The notes: generated by a model not told the origin, from the letters alone. A stretch of DNA of 64,000 nucleotides from Nostocales cyanobacterium LEGE 11386 (GCA_015207155.1 JADEXK010000011.1:1-64000); one strand, 5' to 3'; numbered from the stretch's first letter, positions 37,309-46,296 are shown. Translations and numbers: made by a program.

Positions 37309-37890
37309 ATGCACATTAGAGGCAATATTTTGCAGTGGGGTGGAGTGTTTACGGCCTTATTAGTAGGTTCCCTAATTTCTGACAACCAAGTTAAAGGTCA
37401 ACAAATTCTAGTTTTTCCCCATCAAAACTTTTGGCTAGCAGCCCAGTCAGTAAACATTGCTGATTTAGCAGATGGTAACTACCAGTTTTGTAGTCAACCT
37501 GACCCTCAAGACTGGCGAGATGGGGCAGGAGTTTGTTTAAATTTTCAGAAAGCTGGGAATCGCGTTGATGGATATTACGGCTATCCTCACTCAGATAACT
37601 TTATTTGTATTCAGGGGACAGTAGATAAAAATCAGATTGCTGGTGAAGCTCTAGAGATATTATGGGGTGGTAATCAGCAGCACAAAATACCTCAATCTGC
37701 ATTTAAGTGGGATTCAGAAGGACGCTTAACACTCAGTCAAGGAAATATCATGCATAGCGCCAATAATGACGAGGATGCTGTTAAGAAAATTTTATACCGA
37801 CAGGCTTCATTGAGTATTGAGGGATTTTATCAATATAATCGTCCTCGCATGACACCTCCTTCTCAACTGTGTGAATGGAATTTAAAGTAA
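37309..37890 (+). CDS. Exported hypothetical protein, 194 aa
   Basis: I choose the ATG at 37309 because GGAGG lies 7 bp before it; the frame is open from 37276. Signal-like N terminus (MHIRGNILQWGGVFTALLVGSLISD). The rest is a compact beta-rich domain: LADGNYQFCSQPDPQDWRDGAGVCLNFQKAGNRVDGYYGYPHSDNFICIQG (key parts GNYQFCSQPDP, GVCLNFQKAG, DGYYGYPHSDNFICI), and a C-terminal PPSQLCEWNLK. Four Cys suggest disulfides in the periplasm. I recall similar cyanobacterial hypotheticals but no function. Not in an evident operon. Confidence 0.75.
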   Translation: MHIRGNILQWGGVFTALLVGSLISDNQVKGQQILVFPHQNFWLAAQSVNIADLADGNYQFCSQPDPQDWRDGAGVCLNFQKAGNRVDGYYGYPHSDNFICIQGTVDKNQIAGEALEILWGGNQQHKIPQSAFKWDSEGRLTLSQGNIMHSANNDEDAVKKILYRQASLSIEGFYQYNRPRMTPPSQLCEWNLK

Positions 37891-37894
37891 CAAA

Positions 37895-38077
37895 TTAACT
37901 TGCGTGATCCCAGTCACTGAGTAATTCATGCTGTTGTTTTGTCTGGTTGGGAGTGCGGAGTGGGACTTTTGGCGTACCAATATCCATGCGAGGAAACGCC
38001 TGTTTTTTCTTGGTGGATTTTTTTGCTTGTGTCTGGGAATTAATCTGTGTGGTTGTCATGGGTAGTAAATTTGCCAT
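37895..38077 (-). CDS. Possible small basic protein, 60 aa
   Basis: MANLLPMTTTQINSQTQAKK then a Lys-rich stretch and PRMDIGTPKVPLRTPNQTKQ. No signal peptide or membrane segment. The start has no clear ribosome-binding site; a second ATG at residue 7 is possible. It sits tail to tail, 4 bp from the preceding gene. The non-random amino-acid make-up makes it plausible, not certain. Confidence 0.35.
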   Translation of the reverse strand: MANLLPMTTTQINSQTQAKKSTKKKQAFPRMDIGTPKVPLRTPNQTKQQHELLSDWDHAS

Positions 38078-38179
38078 TCAAACTTGTGAGCACTAATTTA
38101 TAACATCAATTTCCCAATGGCAAATTTCTGAAGGAGGATATTTATTGATCGAAATTTATCACTTCTGTACTGAGTGACA

Positions 38180-38656
38180 TCAATCAGTCTGACCGCAGTA
38201 TTTATTCAGATCATCAACTAATGCATCTGATTTTTTGCCAGCAGTTTTAGCGGCTGATGTCAGTGCTGTATCGATTTCTGTTCTAGCTGTTTGTAGTTTT
38301 TCCCTACCTGCTGGTGATGCTTCTGCATTTTTAGCTGTACCCAAAGCTTTAGCCGCCTTAGCGATCGCTTGACTGAGATTCTCAAACACGCTTGTAAAAC
38401 TGCTTTGAAATTCTTGCAAATTAGGATCTGACAAGTTCAGTTCTTCTAGGGATCTAGTAATGGCTACCAAATCTTTAGATAGTTGCAAACTTGTTACCAC
38501 CTGCTGTCCTTTATTTTGGTCAATTAGAGCGTTTCCTTCATTCACTACCTGAATCAGTCGCTGACATTGAGAGACTTGATCCTCGCAACTACTACCGAGT
38601 AAAGCAATACTCAGACTAACAGGAGCAATAACAATATATTTACGCCACACAGACAT
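38180..38656 (-). CDS. Exported helical protein, possible lipoprotein
   Basis: A 158-residue protein with a signal sequence (YIVIAPVSLSIALLGSSC). Cys24 is preceded by GSS rather than a standard lipobox Leu, so lipidation is uncertain. The mature part is almost wholly helical with heptad-like Leu spacing (LIQVVNEGNALIDQNKGQQVV, LSQAIAKAAKALGTAKNAE) and ends DLNKYCGQTD with a second Cys, which may pair with a Cys near residue 31. No known domain. It precedes the Ni/Co transporter genes on the same strand only at their 3' side, so no operon link is evident. Confidence 0.7.
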   Translation of the reverse strand: MSVWRKYIVIAPVSLSIALLGSSCEDQVSQCQRLIQVVNEGNALIDQNKGQQVVTSLQLSKDLVAITRSLEELNLSDPNLQEFQSSFTSVFENLSQAIAKAAKALGTAKNAEASPAGREKLQTARTEIDTALTSAAKTAGKKSDALVDDLNKYCGQTD

Positions 38657-38798
38657 TCATACCCGAAATATAGCAGGGGACAGGGGATAGAGAAAAGGCT
38701 TGAAAGTTGGTGTACATAAGGGTTTGCTAATTAGTTTACGTCTTCAGCTAAGTGGCGACTGCTATATTAGCAAATAATTCAGTTTTTTAGTAATCACT

Positions 38799-39554
38799 TT
38801 ACCAATCTACGGGTAAACCCAACTGGTCTAAAGTATCTTTCTCTTGTAAAAGTGGTTGAATATCCCTGTCTACTTGAATGCGACCACCAGATAGTACTAA
38901 AGCACGTTGAGTAACTTTCCCCAACCAATGTAATTCATGAGAGGCAATTAACATTACTTGCACTGGTAACTTTAACAATACTTGCGCCAAATGCCTCCGC
39001 CATGCCGGATCAAGACCGTTAGTCGGTTCATCTAAAATCAAAATTGTCGGCTCTAGGGCTAAAATTGCCGCTAAAGCAGCAAGTCGTCTTTGTCCTCCAG
39101 ATAGTTCGTGGGCGGAACGATTAGCGTAGGCTTCTAGACCAAAATCCGCTAACAACTGCCTGGCCCGATCAATAGCCACGGCTGGTGGTACACCGTAATT
39201 ACGCGGCCCAAAGGTAATATCTTCCAGGATGGTAGGCATAAATAGTTGGTCGTTGGCATCTTGAAAAGCAAAACCGATGTAACGGCGCACTTGGGGAAGA
39301 GTTTTTGGTGCTAAGGGAATGCCATTAATGAAAATTTTGCCTGATCGCGGTTGTTTTAAGCCAATTAAATTTTCTAATAAGGTGCTTTTACCAGAACCAG
39401 TTGCGCCCATCAACGCCACGCGATCGCCTGCATTCAAAGTAAATGAAAGTTTTTGCAATACTGGTTCCTGATTAGTATAGGCATACACCAGATTTTGTAC
39501 TTCAACTACCGGGTTACCTGGGGAAATTTGGGGATCAAAAGTCAAAAATTTCAA
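38799..39554 (-). CDS. cbiO: ECF transporter ATPase (CbiO/NikO-like)
   Basis: A 251-residue ABC ATPase. Walker A LMGATGSGKSTLL, Q-loop FAFQDANDQLF (the QDxxDQ form of group-II cation ECF ATPases), signature LSGGQRRLAALAAILA, Walker B LILDEPTNGLD and H-loop IASHELHW. It energises the S/T components encoded directly upstream. The start must be a TTG at 39554, as no ATG is available before Walker A. Cytoplasmic face of the membrane. 11 bp separate it from the cbiQ-like gene, so this is the last gene of a three-gene operon. Confidence 0.93.
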   Translation of the reverse strand: MKFLTFDPQISPGNPVVEVQNLVYAYTNQEPVLQKLSFTLNAGDRVALMGATGSGKSTLLENLIGLKQPRSGKIFINGIPLAPKTLPQVRRYIGFAFQDANDQLFMPTILEDITFGPRNYGVPPAVAIDRARQLLADFGLEAYANRSAHELSGGQRRLAALAAILALEPTILILDEPTNGLDPAWRRHLAQVLLKLPVQVMLIASHELHWLGKVTQRALVLSGGRIQVDRDIQPLLQEKDTLDQLGLPVDW

Positions 39555-39564
39555 GATACCTGCA

Positions 39565-40218
39565 CTAAATTCTGTAAGAAGTTATGGTCAAACAAGCAGC
39601 GATCGCCCAAGCTACTAATAAGGCAAAACGCTCTTTTGGTCTGAATGGCGAATCTACAGGTAATTGCCCGTTGTAACCCCGAATTATCATGGCTGCATAA
39701 ACTCGCTCTGCCCTGTCTAGAGTGCGGAGATACAAGGCTCCAATCATAGCAGCACTAGTGTAGCGCAACCATCCCACCGTACCATTTAAACCTCGTAATT
39801 GAGCGCTGCGCTGCATTCGTGTTACTTCTGCTAACAAAATTTCTAGGTATTGTCCAGCCAATAGTAAATTTACTTTGATGGGTACGGGTACAGGCAAGCT
39901 TTTGAGGGCAATACCGAAACTATGCGGCGGTAAAGTTAACAAAAAACTGTTCATAGTGATTAAACAAACAAGAGAACGCACCAACAAAAAACTAGCTCGC
40001 TCCCATCCCAAGGGTAATGCCATGAATGAGAGGAAAATTAATTCTGTACCCAGTAGTCCTCCCAACTGGAGAATTGGTACGCGCAAGACTCCTGCCCAAA
40101 AAAGAGCGATCGCCCCATATACAGCCAGCCAAGGCCAGGCATCTTGTTTTAGTAAAGCTGCCCCTACCACAATTACTAAAGACAGCTGCAAACGTAACGG
40201 CAAGGCAATTTTAAGCAT
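39565..40218 (-). CDS. cbiQ: ECF transporter transmembrane protein CbiQ/NikQ-like
   Basis: A 217-residue T-component. Several hydrophobic segments in the first 120 residues (ALFWAGVLRVPILQLGG, LVRSLVCLITMNSFLL), then the coupling-helix region with the family motif AAMIGALYLRTLDRAERVYAAMIIRGY, equivalent to the A-R-G/S motif that contacts the ATPase. It overlaps the preceding cbiM-like gene by 8 bp, showing translational coupling. Substrate nickel or cobalt. Confidence 0.9.
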   Translation of the reverse strand: MLKIALPLRLQLSLVIVVGAALLKQDAWPWLAVYGAIALFWAGVLRVPILQLGGLLGTELIFLSFMALPLGWERASFLLVRSLVCLITMNSFLLTLPPHSFGIALKSLPVPVPIKVNLLLAGQYLEILLAEVTRMQRSAQLRGLNGTVGWLRYTSAAMIGALYLRTLDRAERVYAAMIIRGYNGQLPVDSPFRPKERFALLVAWAIAACLTITSYRI

Positions 40219-41134
40219 TTTTTGGTTTCATGACTTTGGCAATTCCAAAGGCCACAGCAAAGCAAACCGCCGATCCCACTAATCCGGCAATACTCGTGCC
40301 AATTTGCTCTAAACCTTCGATCCCATAGTCAGCTAAAGGCGTTGGCACTTCTATTCGCACTTGCTCGGCTAAATCTATAAAACCTACATCTTCGGCAACT
40401 CTTTCCAAACCATCAGGCCACCCTGACGCCGCCAAAGAGAACACACCGGCAACTAATAAAATACTGACAACAGGCACTAACCATCCTTGAAATTGCTGCT
40501 GCTCCCCTGGTAGCAAATCTGGTCTGGCTGTAGCCAAGTAAGCTAGCACACCTCCAGTAATCAATCCTTCGCCAACGCCAATCAGAATATGTACTCCAGT
40601 CATAGCTGGTAAAACTATGGCTGCGGATGCAGTTCCAGAAAGAACTAACTCAATGGCACAGGCTACAGATGCCACAACTACGCTGACACCAGCAGCAATG
40701 CCAGCTGCCAGAGGTAAACGCCCTTGAGATCCGCCAAATAGCCGTTGTAAGGTTTGGGTTAACACCCAGCCCACCCAAACAGCAATTACTCCCGCATTCA
40801 AAATATTCGCGCCCAAGGCTGTGATCCCACCATCGGCAAATAGCACAGCTTGAATAATGAAAACTGTGGCAATACATAGCATTCCTGCCCAGGGACTGCC
40901 CAAAACGATCGCCGCTAAGGTTCCCCCCAATAAGTGACCACTAGTACCACCTGCTACCGGAAAATTGACCATCTGGGCAGCAAAAATAAAAGCAGTGGTT
41001 AAACCGAGTATGGGGGCACGACGGATACCAAAGGCTTCCTGCGATCGCCCACAGGCAATTACAAGTGCGATCGCACTTGCTAAACCAGTCACTCCAGCCA
41101 CGGGAGCAGAAATAAATCCATCAGGAATATGCAT
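40211..41134 (-). CDS. Fused CbiM-CbiN (NikMN-like) substrate-specific component
   Basis: A 307-residue membrane protein. It starts MHIPDGFIS; in this family the mature N terminus with His2 is a metal ligand. The first 210 residues follow CbiM/NikM (AAQMVNFPVAGGTSGHLLGG with the second His motif, ALGANILNAG). The C terminus holds a PDGLE-type domain (SGWPDGLERVAEDVGF) flanked by two membrane helices, which replaces separate CbiN/NikN. The fusion is more usual in nickel importers, so I infer nickel here, but sequence does not prove it. First gene of the operon; a palindrome ACAGAATTTCTGT lies about 75 bp upstream. Confidence 0.88.
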   Translation of the reverse strand: MHIPDGFISAPVAGVTGLASAIALVIACGRSQEAFGIRRAPILGLTTAFIFAAQMVNFPVAGGTSGHLLGGTLAAIVLGSPWAGMLCIATVFIIQAVLFADGGITALGANILNAGVIAVWVGWVLTQTLQRLFGGSQGRLPLAAGIAAGVSVVVASVACAIELVLSGTASAAIVLPAMTGVHILIGVGEGLITGGVLAYLATARPDLLPGEQQQFQGWLVPVVSILLVAGVFSLAASGWPDGLERVAEDVGFIDLAEQVRIEVPTPLADYGIEGLEQIGTSIAGLVGSAVCFAVAFGIAKVMKPKNA

Positions 41135-41555
41135 AATGTGTCCTGTATTGAATGTGTAGATTCACACAATTTAAACAATGTAATTACGGCATTAAATTAA
41201 TAGAAAACAGAATTTCTGTCTCTTTTTCAATGCCCTATTGGGGGATTTTATAGTGTTAACCAGGGAAAGTGAGCAATAAAATCTACGTCAAATAATATAC
41301 TTATTTGTTAATTTATTAAGTTTTATTCCAGATTCAGGAAAACCCACACTCTAGCGCTTTGTGATCAGCGTCAGCAAGATTTTACTAGTGAAATTAGCTG
41401 TTTAGCTTTGGCAGAATCAGATTCTTCAGGTATTATAGGTAACTTATATAATATCTGCAATTCAACAGGGCTAATGCCTACTTTGCTGTAGATATGATCA
41501 GCCAGAAAACAGATGATATTTCCCCTGGCAAATAGTAGTTAATGTTTAGAGAACA
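41135..41555. promoter_or_regulatory. Divergent region between the Ni/Co operon and uppP
   Basis: A 421-bp gap. A perfect 13-bp palindrome ACAGAATTTCTGT sits at 41207-41219, upstream of the CbiM-like gene, and GTGTAGATTCACAC at 41155-41168 is partly symmetrical. Either could be an operator for a metal regulator, but I know no matching consensus. I looked for a cobalamin riboswitch and saw none. Confidence 0.35.
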
Positions 41556-42494
41556 ATGAGTATATTTGAAGCGATTCTATTAGGAATCATTCAAGGAATT
41601 TTCATGTTTTTTCCTGTTAGTTCAACCAGTCATTTAGTGTTAACCCAGCACTGGTTGATTCAGCGCGGGTCAAGTTTGCCGGCTCCAGAAAGTACAGAGA
41701 TGATTTTTTTTGATCTGATTGTCCATGTGGGTACGCTAGTTTCCATTGTTGTTGTCTTTCGTCGTAGTCTCAGCCGTCTACTGACAAGAATCTGGTTAGA
41801 TTTTTGGGAACTCATCACTGAACTTGGTTCATCTCGTAGTGACCCCATCAAACTACGGCTAACAGCACAACGGACTCGCTCTTTGATATTTCCTAGTGGA
41901 GAGCGCAAAGGCGACCTGCTTTACTTGCGTCTTGCTGTGTTGGGTATGCTTTCTGTAGTAGTGACAGGGTTAGTAGGATTGCCTTTTAGGTCTATCATTA
42001 AAGAAATTTTCTTTGCTTATCCTATCGCTATTTGTTTCACCTTAGGTATCACAGGAATTTTACTGTGGTGGACAGATAAAAAAATCCGGCAGACACGGGG
42101 ATTACGAGACTTAAACCCCTGGGTAGCTAGTTTCATTGGTTTAGGACAAGCATTAGCACTAATTCCTGGCTTAAGTCGCAGTGGGATGACGATTTCGTTT
42201 TCACTGTTCACTGGACTCAGACGACAATGGGCCGCTGAGTACAGCTTTTTTATTGCATTTCCGACCATTATTGGTGGAACTTTATTACAAGCACTTGAAT
42301 TGCTCAAAGCTGAAACACTCAATGTAGGAATTATGCCTTTGACAGTCGGTTTTGTAGTATCGGCGATCGTGGGGATCGGGGCATTGCAATTAGTCCTAAA
42401 ATTATTGTATCGTGCCCGTTTTCGCTATTTTTCTTACTATCTTTGGGTACTCGCTGTCATCGTTGCTTGGGGAACCTACCAAGGAGTGCTGTAA
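41556..42494 (+). CDS. uppP: Undecaprenyl-diphosphatase (UppP/BacA)
   Basis: A 312-residue integral membrane enzyme that recycles undecaprenyl pyrophosphate for peptidoglycan and other glycans. Motif 1 is ILLGIIQGIFMFFPVSSTSHL (family form EGxxEFLPISSTGHL; the Glu/Gly positions differ here), and motif 2 is ALALIPGLSRSGMTIS with the catalytic Arg-Ser-Gly. Several hydrophobic segments. It has a longer loop than most (residues 75-125). The first-motif differences (FFPVSSTS) are worth noting: the protein may be a divergent paralogue. Convergent with the mgtE-like gene; stops abut. Confidence 0.87.
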   Translation: MSIFEAILLGIIQGIFMFFPVSSTSHLVLTQHWLIQRGSSLPAPESTEMIFFDLIVHVGTLVSIVVVFRRSLSRLLTRIWLDFWELITELGSSRSDPIKLRLTAQRTRSLIFPSGERKGDLLYLRLAVLGMLSVVVTGLVGLPFRSIIKEIFFAYPIAICFTLGITGILLWWTDKKIRQTRGLRDLNPWVASFIGLGQALALIPGLSRSGMTISFSLFTGLRRQWAAEYSFFIAFPTIIGGTLLQALELLKAETLNVGIMPLTVGFVVSAIVGIGALQLVLKLLYRARFRYFSYYLWVLAVIVAWGTYQGVL

Positions 42495-43244
42495 TTAAAG
42501 CTGCAAATTTAATAGCAGCCGCGCTACACTCAGATAAACTAAGACTCCTAAGATATCCACAACCACAGAGCTTAAGGGAGCAGACATCAAAGCGGGATCA
42601 AACCCCAAAAACTTGAATATAAGCGGTAATGATGTACCAGAAACAGTAGCCAGTACCGACGAAATCATGAGGCTAAGTCCCACAACAATCGCAACGGCTA
42701 GACTTCCCTTGAACAAAAGAGCAATGGCTGTGACTACGATACCTAAGAATAGACCAATAAAGATCCCCGCGATCGCTTCTTCAAAAATTTTGCAAAATGC
42801 CTGTTTTAGCTCAACAGTCCCTGAACTTAAACCGCGAATCACTACAGTAGCTGATTGAGTACTCACATTGCCGGCTGAACCAATCAATAAGGGAATAAAG
42901 GCAGTTAGTATGATCATTTGCTGTAACACATCTTCTTGGGTACGAATGACACCAGTTATGGCTGTGTTAGCTACTAACAGTAAAATTAACCAGGTTGTAC
43001 GCTTGTGGACTCGATGCCATAAATTTGTTTGAAAATAGGCAATCTCATCCTCGGCCAATGAGATATTATCTGTACCGTTGCTGTCAAAAAGTTGTGAGCG
43101 CTCCTCAGCAGACATTTGGGCAATCATATCAAATACAGGCTGCTGCTTAAAATCTTCAATCAGCGACTGCTGCGATACTGTATTAACTGATTTGCTGTTT
43201 TCAGCAGCAAGCTCTGTAGTAGGAAAGTTTTCATTCACAACCAT
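42495..43244 (-). CDS. MgtE-type divalent cation channel, membrane core only
   Basis: A 249-residue protein holding the C-terminal membrane domain of MgtE. NVSTQSATVVIRGLSSGTVE and FKFLGFDPALMSAPLSSVVVDILGVLVYLSVA (key parts NVSTQSATVV, GFDPALMSAPL, VDILG) match the channel-forming helices with their Mg-binding Asp. The usual N-terminal regulatory domain and CBS pair (together about 260 residues) are missing; instead there are about 80 hydrophilic residues with a short MgtE-N-like AQMSAEERSQLFD. Without the cytoplasmic Mg sensor it might be constitutively open or bind a partner. It lies between two Ni/Co import operons; Mg2+ is the default substrate but Co2+ or Ni2+ are possible. Confidence 0.85.
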   Translation of the reverse strand: MVVNENFPTTELAAENSKSVNTVSQQSLIEDFKQQPVFDMIAQMSAEERSQLFDSNGTDNISLAEDEIAYFQTNLWHRVHKRTTWLILLLVANTAITGVIRTQEDVLQQMIILTAFIPLLIGSAGNVSTQSATVVIRGLSSGTVELKQAFCKIFEEAIAGIFIGLFLGIVVTAIALLFKGSLAVAIVVGLSLMISSVLATVSGTSLPLIFKFLGFDPALMSAPLSSVVVDILGVLVYLSVARLLLNLQL

Positions 43245-43345
43245 GAATATTAAAAAAAATTAGTTAATTAAGTTTTCCATACATCCTGGTTAGCTTAACA
43301 AGCTACATAGTTTGATACTTCATTCTGGAGGTGGATTTGGCAGGG

Positions 43346-44176
43346 CTAAAAGTAAGGAAAAATTTTTAATATTTTCTGGTGCAATTGTTCCCAAAGTTGC
43401 TTTTTTTCGTTTATTTCTTCAGCAAATAGGATTTCATATATTAGTGGTACTCCTAACTGTAATTCATCAAGAATATCTCTTTGGTTAAATACATCCTGGG
43501 GATTTCCTTCTAAAATAAGTTGTCCTCTATCCATGATAAATACCCAGTCTGCCCAACGATAAACTAAATCTAGGTCATGGGTTGCCATTAATATCGTTGT
43601 ACCAGATGTATGAATACTTTTTAGGGTTGCCATCAGGTTACGAGTATGCAACTTATCCAGATATGCTGTTGGTTCATCTAGTAATAGCAGTTTTGGTTTT
43701 AATACCATGACATCAGCAATAGAAACTCGTTTTTTTTGACCCAAACTGAGATGATGTATAGGTCTTTGGGCTAGTTCCGTTAGTCCAAACTCAACTAAGG
43801 CTTGTTCAACGCGTTGTTGAATTTCTGCTGGTGGTAATCCCAAATTACATAAGCCGTAAGAAATATCTTCTTCAACTGTTGAAGCCACCAATTGTTGCTC
43901 TGGATCTTGAAAAATTAGCCCAACTTTTTGACGTAACTGCATCAATGATTGTCGGTCATATTTGAGTGGCTGATTTTGCCATTTGATATTTCCTTTTTGG
44001 GGTTTATATAAACCATTAGCTAATAAAAATAGTGTAGTTTTACCGCAACCATTTTGACCTATCAATGCACATTTTTTTTGGGCTGGAATTTTTAGTGTTA
44101 AGTTATTTAAGGCTAATTGTTGTGTACCTGGATAGGTGTATTGTACTTGCTCAAATTCTAGTAATGTTTGCTGCAT
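43346..44176 (-). CDS. cbiO: ECF cobalt transporter ATPase CbiO
   Basis: A 276-residue ABC ATPase of the cation ECF group. Walker A LIGQNGCGKTTLF, Q-loop LIFQDPEQQLV, signature LSLGQKKRVSIADVM, Walker B LLLLDEPTAYLD, H-loop MATHDLDLV. The signature is LSLGQ rather than LSGGQ. It ends the second Ni/Co operon (cbiM-cbiN-cbiQ-cbiO), 123 bp after cbiQ. Its start ATG at 44176 is clear. A separate ATPase (38799-39554) serves the other operon. Confidence 0.93.
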   Translation of the reverse strand: MQQTLLEFEQVQYTYPGTQQLALNNLTLKIPAQKKCALIGQNGCGKTTLFLLANGLYKPQKGNIKWQNQPLKYDRQSLMQLRQKVGLIFQDPEQQLVASTVEEDISYGLCNLGLPPAEIQQRVEQALVEFGLTELAQRPIHHLSLGQKKRVSIADVMVLKPKLLLLDEPTAYLDKLHTRNLMATLKSIHTSGTTILMATHDLDLVYRWADWVFIMDRGQLILEGNPQDVFNQRDILDELQLGVPLIYEILFAEEINEKKQLWEQLHQKILKIFPYF

Positions 44177-44298
44177 GATTATGCTATTTTTATCAAGGCT
44201 TACAGGCTGATTATTTAGGAAATACGCATTTTTAAATAACCATCAAGTGTGCCAAGAAAGAATAAAGATAAGTTTTAGGTTATCTTGAAAATTATATG

Positions 44299-45096
44299 CT
44301 ATGTCAATGAGATTTTTAATTCTAATCCTAGTAAAATTAAATATCCAATAATTGCTTCTATGGCATACCGTTTGGAAAGATGATAGCGATGGGGATGCCA
44401 AACTTTAAATTCGCCATTAAAGCCCCGTGAGGCTAAACTTAAAGAGACTTGACGATAATTTTCTAAGGTGCGCTTGAGTAGTTGTCCAATCAACAGCGAT
44501 AAACTTTTTATCCCAATTCTAAAAGTGCAGTAGCCACCACGAGACTGCTGGGCAATCCAGACTTCGGAAGCTGTGTTTAATAAAACGAAAATAAAACGGT
44601 ACATTAATAATAAAATATCTGTTAACAGCACTGGAAAACCAAAGCGTCTCAAGGTTTGTAAAAGTTCAGTGAATGGGATAGTTAACATGATAAAATATAA
44701 GCAAGCAAGTGAAGCGATCGCTCGTGTGAAAATTGTCCATCCTTGCTCGATTCCCTGATTACTGATGTATATATAATAAGAGCCAATATTCAACCCGATT
44801 ATGGCATCATTTTCAATAATCTTTAGGTGATCAAGATGTATACCATTAATTACTAAAGCGAGTAAACTTGTTAACCAGAAAAAAGTAGCAATATAAACTA
44901 GTTTTAAATATATTTTTAGGGGAATCCTGGCATAAATGACCGTCCAAGTAGTCATCCAGATGGCAATTAAAATCTGTATTGGCGGATGGACAAAAGCAGT
45001 GAGAATTAATAAGGCGATCGCAAATAATAGTTTTTGCTCTGGCGCTAACCATCGCAACCGATTAGTATAGGCCAGAGCATCTATTTGCAGAGTCAT
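44299..45096 (-). CDS. cbiQ: ECF cobalt transporter T-component CbiQ
   Basis: A 265-residue membrane protein: hydrophobic segments near 25-45, 55-80 and 115-150, and a coupling region (LLIGQLLKRTLENYRQVSLSLASRGFNGEF) with the S-RG motif that docks to CbiO. The ATG overlaps the cbiN stop by 4 bp (ATGA type), showing tight coupling. Substrate most likely cobalt. Confidence 0.9.
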   Translation of the reverse strand: MTLQIDALAYTNRLRWLAPEQKLLFAIALLILTAFVHPPIQILIAIWMTTWTVIYARIPLKIYLKLVYIATFFWLTSLLALVINGIHLDHLKIIENDAIIGLNIGSYYIYISNQGIEQGWTIFTRAIASLACLYFIMLTIPFTELLQTLRRFGFPVLLTDILLLMYRFIFVLLNTASEVWIAQQSRGGYCTFRIGIKSLSLLIGQLLKRTLENYRQVSLSLASRGFNGEFKVWHPHRYHLSKRYAIEAIIGYLILLGLELKISLT

Positions 45097-45395
45097 TCCT
45101 TATTCCTTTGCTGCCGATCGCGTTCTCTATATAATCCAATTACATAACCAATTACTCCAGCACCCAAAGCAGCTTGTGAAGTGAATAATAAGCTTTCTAC
45201 TTCACCGCTAGGTGGTTCAAAAACAGGTTTAAACCAAGGTTCATATTCAGGCTGTACTTCCCCAATTGCTGCTTCAGCTTGTCCATCTGCACCAGCAAAT
45301 TCTGCATCTCGAATAAATATTAAGGGTGCAACTGCTAAACTAATCACGGCTAATATCAATAGCCAGTTACTCAATCCTGGTTTAGACTGATTCAT
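45093..45395 (-). CDS. cbiN: Cobalt transport protein CbiN
   Basis: A 100-residue protein with two membrane helices ([17 protein letters not shown] and [16 protein letters not shown]) and an exported loop [39 protein letters not shown] (key [24 protein letters not shown]), diagnostic of CbiN. CbiN loads cobalt onto CbiM. It overlaps cbiM by 14 bp and cbiQ by 4 bp. The presence of CbiN assigns this operon to cobalt rather than nickel. Confidence 0.93.
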   Translation of the reverse strand: MNQSKPGLSNWLLILAVISLAVAPLIFIRDAEFAGADGQAEAAIGEVQPEYEPWFKPVFEPPSGEVESLLFTSQAALGAGVIGYVIGLYRERDRQQRNKE

Positions 45396-46167
45396 TGCTT
45401 TGAGCTTCCCCTGTAATTAATTTTAATAATTCGAGTTCTTGAGGAGTGTAGGATTGTAACCAGTTCCACACTAATACAGTTAGCAATCCTTCACTAATTG
45501 CCAAAGGCACTTGAGTAATGGCAAAAATGCCGGTAAACTTGGCGAATGAGGCTGCAAACCCACCCACAGGCGCAGGAAAAGCTAAGGCCAGTTGTACAGA
45601 GGTAATAATGTAAGTGAGTAAATTAGCTAAGGCGGCGGCTAAAAAAATGGCGATTCTTTGCTTACCAGTCAACCGCTTTGTCAGATGATATATCCAGTAG
45701 GCAGCAAATGGGCCAGCGATCGCCATTGAAAAAGCATTAGCTCCCAGTGTTGTCAAACCGCCATGCGCTAGCAGCAACGCTTGAAACAACAAAACCAGAG
45801 TACCTAACACTGACATGGCTAAAGGGCCAAATAGCACTGCGCCTAATCCTGTACCGGTGGGATGAGAAGAACTACCTGTAACTGAAGGTAGTTTCAGTGC
45901 TGACAAGACAAAAGCAAAGGCTCCGGCTAAGGCTAGAAGTAATTTTAGTTCTGGATTGGCTTTAGTGATCCGAGTGAGCGATCGCAATCCTAAAGCAAAA
46001 AATGGTAACGCTACCACCCACCAAAAAATTGCCCAACTGGCTGGTAAGTAACCTTCCATAATGTGCATCGCATAAGCTGGTGCTGATGCTCCCACGATTA
46101 TGTAAAAGCTGAGAAACCCTATCAGGATTAGTGATACCAGCTTTGATTTAAAAATAATATTTAACAA
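45382..46167 (-). CDS. cbiM: Cobalt transport S-component CbiM
   Basis: A 261-residue membrane protein. An N-terminal signal-like extension ends APAYA, so after cleavage the protein would begin MHIMEGYLP, the conserved metal-binding N terminus. Later motifs: [19 protein letters not shown] with the second His, [19 protein letters not shown] and a final [10 protein letters not shown]. The apparent start is a TTG at 46167; the mature start ATG at 46068 is an alternative. First gene of the cbiMNQO operon. No cobalamin riboswitch is visible upstream. Confidence 0.92.
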   Translation of the reverse strand: MLNIIFKSKLVSLILIGFLSFYIIVGASAPAYAMHIMEGYLPASWAIFWWVVALPFFALGLRSLTRITKANPELKLLLALAGAFAFVLSALKLPSVTGSSSHPTGTGLGAVLFGPLAMSVLGTLVLLFQALLLAHGGLTTLGANAFSMAIAGPFAAYWIYHLTKRLTGKQRIAIFLAAALANLLTYIITSVQLALAFPAPVGGFAASFAKFTGIFAITQVPLAISEGLLTVLVWNWLQSYTPQELELLKLITGEAQSNESV

Positions 46168-46211
46168 TCTTTATACCTCATAAATAGATGTATTTTAACG
46201 ACTTAGTTTTG

Positions 46212-46296
46212 GGACTTACGCAAAAAACCTCTCAAACTCTCATTCCTCCGTGTACTCTGTGTCCTCTATGGTTCGCCGTTACTTCTGCGTAAGTCC
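46212..46296. repeat. 85-bp MITE-like repeat, uninterrupted copy
   Basis: Bounded by perfect 11-bp terminal inverted repeats GGACTTACGCA (46212-46222) and TGCGTAAGTCC (46286-46296). The inside (CTCTCATTCCTCCGTGTACTCTGTG on this strand, shown here as CTCATTCCTCCGTG and ACTCTGTG) matches the repeat at 31551-31685 in reverse orientation, without the inserted hairpin. No clear target duplication. Confidence 0.8.

Noticed and set aside
41135..41555. Cobalamin or nickel-cobalt riboswitch upstream of the first transporter operon
   Set aside because: I looked for the conserved B12 box and for the paired-helix pattern of NiCo switches and saw neither; only short palindromes are present.
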